Below are positions 58,015 to 64,000 of a stretch of DNA of 64,000 nt, in pieces. The translations under genes were made by a program, and so were the position numbers. Under the pieces are notes generated by a model. That model had not been told where the DNA came from. It did not search any database and saw nothing but the letters and a program-made list of their open reading frames with translations. Every line of letters starts with the position of its first letter. The first letter of the stretch is position 1. Source of the DNA: an uncultured Lachnospiraceae bacterium (GTDB lineage: Bacteria; Bacillota; Clostridia; Lachnospirales; Lachnospiraceae); the NCBI GenBank assembly GCA_947176965.1, contig CAMWSU010000002.1:1-64000 (forward strand), written 5' to 3'.

Positions 58015-59763
58015 TTACCGTACCTGCTCTATATGCTGATTTTCCACTTTATATACATGATCGCAGTTTTCTATCGTGGACAGTCGGTGCGCGATCATGA
58101 TCATGGTCTTTGTCCCATGCAGACTGTCGATGGCGCTCATGACCTCCTTCTCCGTCTCGTTATCTAACGCCGAAGTCGCTTCATCAAATACCAGTATCTC
58201 CGGATCGTTATACAGAGCCCTGGCAATGCCGATACGCTGTCTCTGTCCGCCGGATAATCTGGCGCCCCGCTCTCCGACCTCTGTGTCAAGACCGCCCGGC
58301 AGACTTTCCACAAATTCCTTCATCTGCGCCTTTGTGAGCGCATCCCACACTTTCTCGTCATCAATTTCCTTCTCCGGTACGCCGAATGCCACATTTTTGC
58401 GGATACTGTCATCATACAGGTAAATGAACTGCGGAATATAACCGAACAGCCCCAGCCATCCGAAATAATTGTCCTCGATCGTTCTGCCGTCCAGCAGAAT
58501 TTCTCCCTGCTGCGGCTTTAGCAGTCCCAGCATGACATCCACGGTCGTGGTCTTGCCCCCGCCGGACTGACCGATAAACGCTGTGGACTCACCTTTCCGA
58601 ATGGTCACACTGCCGTTTTGAATTACATCCGTATCCGAATTCTCATAGCGGAAGAATATCCCGCGCATTTCAATCTTATCAGCAAAATGCATGGATTCCG
58701 CATGCTGCTGCTTTACTGTCACATTCTGCAGCAGTTCCTCCGCCTCTTTCAAGTCATGATAGACTAAATCTACCGAAGCTTTATTATACATCATTGTATT
58801 GGAATATGCATAGATAGAATTGACATTCGGTAGCAGCTTAAAGAATGCCGCGGCAAATACTGCAAGCTGCGCCACCAGCTTTCCGAGATCTCCTCCGGTG
58901 AGCAGGGAAAATGCCAGTACCCCTAAAATCGCACCGACCGTCAGCGTCTCCAACAGATATTTGGGCAGTCCCGACAGCAGGTTCGCCTTTCTTGCCACGT
59001 CCACGGAATATTGATAAATATACCGGAATTCATCTAAAAAATAATCCTCTTTATGATAGATCTTGATTTCCTTGATGCCGTCAAAGGACTGCTGAAGGCT
59101 TTGAATAATCTTGGCGTCGGCCTCCTGTGTTAACTTCCCCAAAACCTTGGATTTTTTCTGAAAAGATCTTAACAGCGTCAGCGCACACAAGGCCACGACC
59201 AAGACTACCACAACAGTAATGACCAGATTGGTGACCGCAAGATAGACGATCAGACACAGTGAGATCAGTCCGCTGGAAATGATCATCATAAAATTATATA
59301 CCGCCTGATAAAATCCGATCGTATCCGTTTTAACGCTCCTGATCAGCTCGGACGTATTTTTTCTTAGAAAGAACGCATAGGGCTGTACCAGATACGTATT
59401 GATCAGGCGACCTGCAATTTTATTATGCACCTGGCCCGAAAAACGGTAGATCAAATTATACATGACCGCCAAAAACGCATTTTTGCATACATATACGGCT
59501 AACATCGCACATATCAGGATTAGCAATATATCCCGATAATCCGTTACGTGAAACGTACTTGAGATGAGCCTGCAATAGAGATTGTCCATGATCCGGTCCG
59601 GTAAGACCGCCAGATCGATGATCGGCAACAATATGGAAACGCCGACCAGCTCTAACAGCGCCCCGATCACACTCATGATCATCAATCCGCACATCTGCAA
59701 TTTCACATTTCTGTCAAAAATATAAGCAATTTTTTTAAGTAATGACATGTCTATACACCCCAC
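58015..59763 (-). CDS. ABC transporter/flippase (PglK/MsbA-like, second copy)
   Basis: GQSGGGKTTTVDVMLGLLKPQQGEILLDG; SGGQRQRIGIARALYNDPEILVFDEATSALD. Confidence 0.92.
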   Translation of the reverse strand: MGCIDMSLLKKIAYIFDRNVKLQMCGLMIMSVIGALLELVGVSILLPIIDLAVLPDRIMDNLYCRLISSTFHVTDYRDILLILICAMLAVYVCKNAFLAVMYNLIYRFSGQVHNKIAGRLINTYLVQPYAFFLRKNTSELIRSVKTDTIGFYQAVYNFMMIISSGLISLCLIVYLAVTNLVITVVVVLVVALCALTLLRSFQKKSKVLGKLTQEADAKIIQSLQQSFDGIKEIKIYHKEDYFLDEFRYIYQYSVDVARKANLLSGLPKYLLETLTVGAILGVLAFSLLTGGDLGKLVAQLAVFAAAFFKLLPNVNSIYAYSNTMMYNKASVDLVYHDLKEAEELLQNVTVKQQHAESMHFADKIEMRGIFFRYENSDTDVIQNGSVTIRKGESTAFIGQSGGGKTTTVDVMLGLLKPQQGEILLDGRTIEDNYFGWLGLFGYIPQFIYLYDDSIRKNVAFGVPEKEIDDEKVWDALTKAQMKEFVESLPGGLDTEVGERGARLSGGQRQRIGIARALYNDPEILVFDEATSALDNETEKEVMSAIDSLHGTKTMIMIAHRLSTIENCDHVYKVENQHIEQVR

Positions 59764-60762
59764 CTAACTGTCTGCACCTTCGGGTTTGCTTTTTCCCCGG
59801 CGCAATAGCAGCCTGCTGAACCTTTTCTCCACCAACTGATACGCAAACCATGTAACAATGAGGGTAGCTGCGGTAAATATCAAGACATACAACACATCAG
59901 AATCCGGTCTATGTGTTGTCATGACTTCCACCACACACGCATGGATTAAATACGCCGAATAGGAATATGCGCTGATCACATTCGCAGTTTTTGTGATAAA
60001 CGGCCATTCCATACGTACCGTAGATGAAGCGGCAATAAAAATTGCAGCTAAAAAAGCAGATAATATCCCGGAATCGGAACCTTTTACGGATAGCAGCAGA
60101 AGAATCGGGATGACCAGCGCCGTAAAATTCCATTCTTTCTTTTCTTTGACCGCAAGGTAAACCGTAATCCCGATGGCAAATAAATACAGAAACTGCAGCG
60201 GCCGCAGCCAGTCCGTGCTGCGCTCCACAAGCCTTGCCAAAATATACAGTACCGCAATGCCCGCCAACGAGCCGCGATAACTCCGGATAAACCGGTGATA
60301 CACCGGCACGATCAGGTAAAAGAACACGAATACGCTGATCGTCCACACCGCTCCCAAATTCACCCAAAAATTTTCTGCGGAAGGAATCCATTGATTCAGC
60401 AGCAGCACATATCTGATCCATCCGAGCCCCGTTTCATCCACCGGCACATTGCCCATGCCGGAAAAATACACTGCATAAAAAAGAATCACAACATAATAAA
60501 GCGGCAGAATCCGCACAGCACGCTTCTTCCACCAGTTTATCGCCCCGCGCTTCCTGTCCTGTTCACAAATCCGGTCAAGAGACTGATAAGCCAGATACCC
60601 GCTCAGAATAAAAAAGAATTCCACCCCGGTAGACCCCGCTCTGCAAAATTGTTGCAAAAATCCCGGCATTGCAACATTTTGTTCCAAATGAACCGCAATG
60701 ACCCAAAGACAGGCAAATGCCCGAAGCATATTCAGTGCTGCATTTTCTTTTTTTTCTGTCAT
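59764..60762 (-). CDS. Acyltransferase-3 family membrane protein (OafA-like)
   Basis: LNMLRAFACLWVIAVHLEQN...GVEFFFILSGYLAYQSLD. Confidence 0.92.
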   Translation of the reverse strand: MTEKKENAALNMLRAFACLWVIAVHLEQNVAMPGFLQQFCRAGSTGVEFFFILSGYLAYQSLDRICEQDRKRGAINWWKKRAVRILPLYYVVILFYAVYFSGMGNVPVDETGLGWIRYVLLLNQWIPSAENFWVNLGAVWTISVFVFFYLIVPVYHRFIRSYRGSLAGIAVLYILARLVERSTDWLRPLQFLYLFAIGITVYLAVKEKKEWNFTALVIPILLLLSVKGSDSGILSAFLAAIFIAASSTVRMEWPFITKTANVISAYSYSAYLIHACVVEVMTTHRPDSDVLYVLIFTAATLIVTWFAYQLVEKRFSRLLLRRGKSKPEGADS

Positions 60763-60790
60763 TTCTGCCCCAATCTCTGTCCGTGTTTTC

Positions 60791-61756
60791 TCAGAATTTC
60801 CGAATTCCCATCCTGTTTAGGATGCTCTTGATCCTCCATTTCAGGCAATGCCGTCTGGATCCCGAATATGCTCTGTATATCTTTCTGTCAAGCTTCCTCC
60901 CGGGAAGCGTCTCTCCCCAGTTATAGCCTTCTCTGTTTCCCAAGTCCTTTTGTTTAGAATGGCTGCTCGTGGCACTCTTCAGATTCTCTCTCTCGTCATG
61001 GCAGTTTGTACCGCTTCCGTCCCGCCCGCAGTTTACGACCCTAGTCTCTCTCGGAAAGACCGTCAGCTTGTCGTTCATGCTCTCGGCATAGGCAAAACGG
61101 ATAGCCCAGGAATGGATCTTTCCCTGCATCTGCATGTCCAGCATATCTGCCATATCCGCTCCGCCTCGGTTCATCTTCCGTCTTTTTCTTACAGAAAAAC
61201 GGAACTTCGGATATTCTTTCATCGACCAGTCGATCATCTGCCATCTGTCAAGCCATGTCGCCCACCCCCAGCTGCTGCTGCGGTACCACAGAAACGTATC
61301 GGTTGAAAGCGCCCCGATCTCCGGCACATCCGGGCTCCACCCGCTGACCGCCCATGCATCCGGATGGTCCTCATAATGATCAAGTGCCGCGTTCATATAG
61401 TTCAAAAAGTCATCCGACACCACGAGATCATCCTCCACAACGATGACTCTGCCATATTTGCCTATCACGCTGCCGACTCCGTCGATCACGGATTCGGCAA
61501 GCCCCCGGTTCCTCTCACTGTAGACAGCATGCACGCCGGCAAAAAGGCTGCGTTTCTCGTATTCCCTTAAATAGTCATGGACTGCAAGAACCTGCTGCCT
61601 GTCCTTTTCTCCCTTATATCCGTCGGCAAACAGATAGAGCTCACTGATGTCCGCGCCCTCAGCATGCTCCAACGCCTCCAGCGTCTTTTTCAGATGATCC
61701 GGTCTGTTATACGTAAATACGATTACCGGTGCGTTCATATGATTTCTTTTTTCCAT
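60791..61756 (-). CDS. Nucleotide-diphospho-sugar transferase-like glycosyltransferase
   Basis: APVIVFTYNRPDHLKKTLEALEHAEGADISELYLFADGYKGEKD...VIVVEDDLVVSDDFLNYM. Confidence 0.82.
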   Translation of the reverse strand: MEKRNHMNAPVIVFTYNRPDHLKKTLEALEHAEGADISELYLFADGYKGEKDRQQVLAVHDYLREYEKRSLFAGVHAVYSERNRGLAESVIDGVGSVIGKYGRVIVVEDDLVVSDDFLNYMNAALDHYEDHPDAWAVSGWSPDVPEIGALSTDTFLWYRSSSWGWATWLDRWQMIDWSMKEYPKFRFSVRKRRKMNRGGADMADMLDMQMQGKIHSWAIRFAYAESMNDKLTVFPRETRVVNCGRDGSGTNCHDERENLKSATSSHSKQKDLGNREGYNWGETLPGRKLDRKIYRAYSGSRRHCLKWRIKSILNRMGIRKF

Positions 61757-61782
61757 ACTCTCATCAAATCTCTGTTTCCTTT

Positions 61783-62583
61783 TTACAGTTCAGCAGGAAT
61801 AAATATGTAATTTTCCCCGCTATGTCGTGTCTTTTTATAATTCCATTCCTTCATCATGCTTTTAACCTTTTCTATATTAGCATCTGCAATTTCCGCCAAA
61901 ATAACCGGTCTGTTCTTTACGATTGTAGCCTCTGCTCCCTGCAATACCTTTAATTCATAGCCCTCCGTATCAATTTTCATTAGAGAGACATCCGATAAAT
62001 GATAACTATCGATCGTTTTTACCACAAAAGTGCCAGCACTGTCTTCCTCTATCGACGTTCCTCCCCGATTATCCTTGATCTCTTCCTTGACGGAGGCATG
62101 ATATTCTTTCTCTCCGACTCCCACGTTCTCCAGAACAACCCTTTCTTCCAGACCGTTTATTTCAACATTTTTCCGAAGAATGGCAAACGTAGACGGAACC
62201 GGCTCAAACGACCAAACCTTCTTTATTCCCCACTTTTTCATAAAATACAGGGTATGAGAACCGATATTCGCGCCAATATCAAGCGCATTTACCAGATTTC
62301 CTTTTTTCTTCACATACTCTTCTGCCTTTTTCAGACCATCCGCCTCATAATAATCCGCATTGAGCACAATGTCTTTCTGTACGACATCCCTTTTATATTC
62401 CGGCAGATAGAATTTCACTCCATGTACGCCTGTAAAAACACAATCACGGTCATTCAGATGATATTTTCTTTCTTGCTCCTTTATCTTCCTGCTCTGCTCC
62501 TTCTTTCCTCTGATCGCAGTAAAGCTCCATCCCCTTTTGATCATGTACTGCGCAAGCTTATTTTTCTTTAAGCTCTCCTTCAT
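61783..62583 (-). CDS. FkbM-family methyltransferase
   Basis: NALDIGANIGSHTLYFMKKWGIKKVWSFEPVPSTFAILRKNVEINGL...SLMKIDTEGYELKVLQGA. Confidence 0.9.
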   Translation of the reverse strand: MKESLKKNKLAQYMIKRGWSFTAIRGKKEQSRKIKEQERKYHLNDRDCVFTGVHGVKFYLPEYKRDVVQKDIVLNADYYEADGLKKAEEYVKKKGNLVNALDIGANIGSHTLYFMKKWGIKKVWSFEPVPSTFAILRKNVEINGLEERVVLENVGVGEKEYHASVKEEIKDNRGGTSIEEDSAGTFVVKTIDSYHLSDVSLMKIDTEGYELKVLQGAEATIVKNRPVILAEIADANIEKVKSMMKEWNYKKTRHSGENYIFIPAEL

Positions 62584-62619
62584 CCTATTTCCCCCTTACG
62601 TATTTTGAAGTGTCCGATA

Positions 62620-63930
62620 TCAGACTTGTTTCCTTGCCCGATAATCTTTGATGACTTCCTCCATCATGTCCACATAAAACACGCCCAGTTTGTCCGCATT
62701 ATGCCGGTTATGCTCCCTGATCTCTTGCACAGATACCGCTCTCTGTTTTCTTTTCAGCGCATCCTTCATGCACGACGCCAAACTGTCCGGATTTTCCGCT
62801 TCAAACAGCGTGATCCCGTCTTCCCCCTCCGCTTCCCTGTTTACCCGGATATCCGACATGATCACCGGAATCAGCAGGGATGCGGCATTGTACGCCGAAC
62901 AGCCTCCCGGATCCCCCTCAAACAAAGAGGGCTGCAGCAGGGCAACCGCCCGTTTCATGATCTCGATCTGATCCAATTTGGGGATATATCCCAGAAAATG
63001 AATGAATGCTTCCATTCCCATTTCCCGAATGCTTTCCCTTAATTCATCACAGTAAGAAGCATTTCTGAAATCATCGTCCATCTTTCCAGTGCAGACGATA
63101 TGCACGTCCGTCAGCCCCTGTTCATGGAGCAGCTTCAGCGCACGAAACGCCGTGCCATGAGATTTATGCGTCCAAAACTGATTGGAGATCAAAAAATAGG
63201 TCTCCGGCAGTCTGTACTTTTCCAGTTCCGCGCCGGACGTATCGAGAAAGCTGTCCGCCGCCATGGGTGCAAAGGGCTGTGCAAATACCTTATATCCATC
63301 CGGATAAAATTCTTCCAGATCCTCTTTGACCGATTCCGAAGTTGCAATAAAATACTGGGTATTCCGTGCCTGCCGGATACTATTATTTTCCCGATAAGTG
63401 AGCGTCTGTTCATCAAAGAGTTCCGGAAGATACTTTTCCTGAAAATCGGCGATATATCCGATCCACGGTGTCTCAAGTTCCGGATAATAATCTCTTAGAA
63501 CCGGAAAACAGATGTCCGCTCTGATCTTTTTTAATGTTTTCTGCAGGCTCCTGCCCTTATCATCATGCAGTTTCTTGATATGCTTTCTGTAATAGACAAC
63601 CTGAACATCCTGGCAGGCGCTTTCAAACACTTTTATTATATAAGAAAAACGTGCAACATCATCCCGCTTCCCTTTGGACAGAAGCTTTCTTGCAAGTCGG
63701 ACAGGCGGATATTCCATGGGCAGCACCAAATACAGCCTGATCGCATAATCTTTCCGGTTTCTGTCCACATACTCCAAAATCCCCGCAATATTGGAAAGAT
63801 AATCCACACCGCCGTCCCAAGTGTACAAACCGTCTCCCAATAAGGCAACCGTCCTCGTTATCATCGTACTCATCCTCTCGCAGCTTTGCCTTCCCTGCCT
63901 CCCCAGATCATCCGCAGATGTAAGCCCCAT
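62620..63930 (-). CDS. GT4-type glycosyltransferase
   Basis: YFLISNQFWTHKSHGTAFRALKLLHEQGLTDVHIVCTGKM...ALLQPSLFEGDPGGCSAYNAASLLIPVIMSDI. Confidence 0.88.
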   Translation of the reverse strand: MGLTSADDLGRQGRQSCERMSTMITRTVALLGDGLYTWDGGVDYLSNIAGILEYVDRNRKDYAIRLYLVLPMEYPPVRLARKLLSKGKRDDVARFSYIIKVFESACQDVQVVYYRKHIKKLHDDKGRSLQKTLKKIRADICFPVLRDYYPELETPWIGYIADFQEKYLPELFDEQTLTYRENNSIRQARNTQYFIATSESVKEDLEEFYPDGYKVFAQPFAPMAADSFLDTSGAELEKYRLPETYFLISNQFWTHKSHGTAFRALKLLHEQGLTDVHIVCTGKMDDDFRNASYCDELRESIREMGMEAFIHFLGYIPKLDQIEIMKRAVALLQPSLFEGDPGGCSAYNAASLLIPVIMSDIRVNREAEGEDGITLFEAENPDSLASCMKDALKRKQRAVSVQEIREHNRHNADKLGVFYVDMMEEVIKDYRARKQV

Positions 63931-64000
63931 ACGCAGAGCAAGGGAAACCGTGTCATGTGCCGGACCTCATAAAATACTCCCGTATCGTATCGCAGATATA

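Noticed and set aside
1-64000. CRISPR array, tRNA or rRNA genes
   Set aside because: No regularly spaced direct-repeat array, and no cloverleaf or rRNA-like conserved segments noticed on either strand by eye.

Overview
The window has two large blocks. (1) About 0.2-14.7 kb, minus strand: a contractile injection system (eCIS / phage-tail-like) operon. In transcription order it encodes sheath, tube-1, a small tail-assembly-type ORF pair, tube-2, an Arg-rich coiled-coil-like protein, a LysM baseplate protein, gpD-like hub, gpV-like spike, gp25, and two baseplate-J-like proteins. It is preceded by a MalT/STAND-type ATPase regulator with a SARP/BTAD-like C-terminus. No capsid, terminase, integrase or lysis genes are visible. 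Tape measure, fibre, PAAR tip, AAA+ ATPase and cap genes are not visible and may lie left of base 1. (2) About 14.9-64 kb: a very large surface-glycan biosynthesis region with many GT2/GT4/GT8-like glycosyltransferases, three flippases (two ABC, one Wzx-like), three large multi-TM proteins, three polysaccharide pyruvyl transferase paralogs, two ThDP enzymes, an aldolase fusion, several methyltransferases and two acyltransferases. Best candidate novelties: (a) a textbook in-phase A_AAU_UUU slippery heptamer followed after 6 nt by a hairpin, joining the two small eCIS ORFs by -1 frameshifting; (b) recurrent stop-codon-linked TAG/TAA-GTGTGAGAAG intercistronic elements, two of which fold into large branched structures with the same architecture but different sequences; (c) a pyruvyl transferase gene interrupted by a single in-frame TGA exactly where both paralogs have Trp; (d) an 11-bp-period direct repeat placed 10 bp upstream of a -10 at the eCIS promoter, next to the SARP-like regulator. 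All family calls come from reading motifs by eye; no database searches were run.
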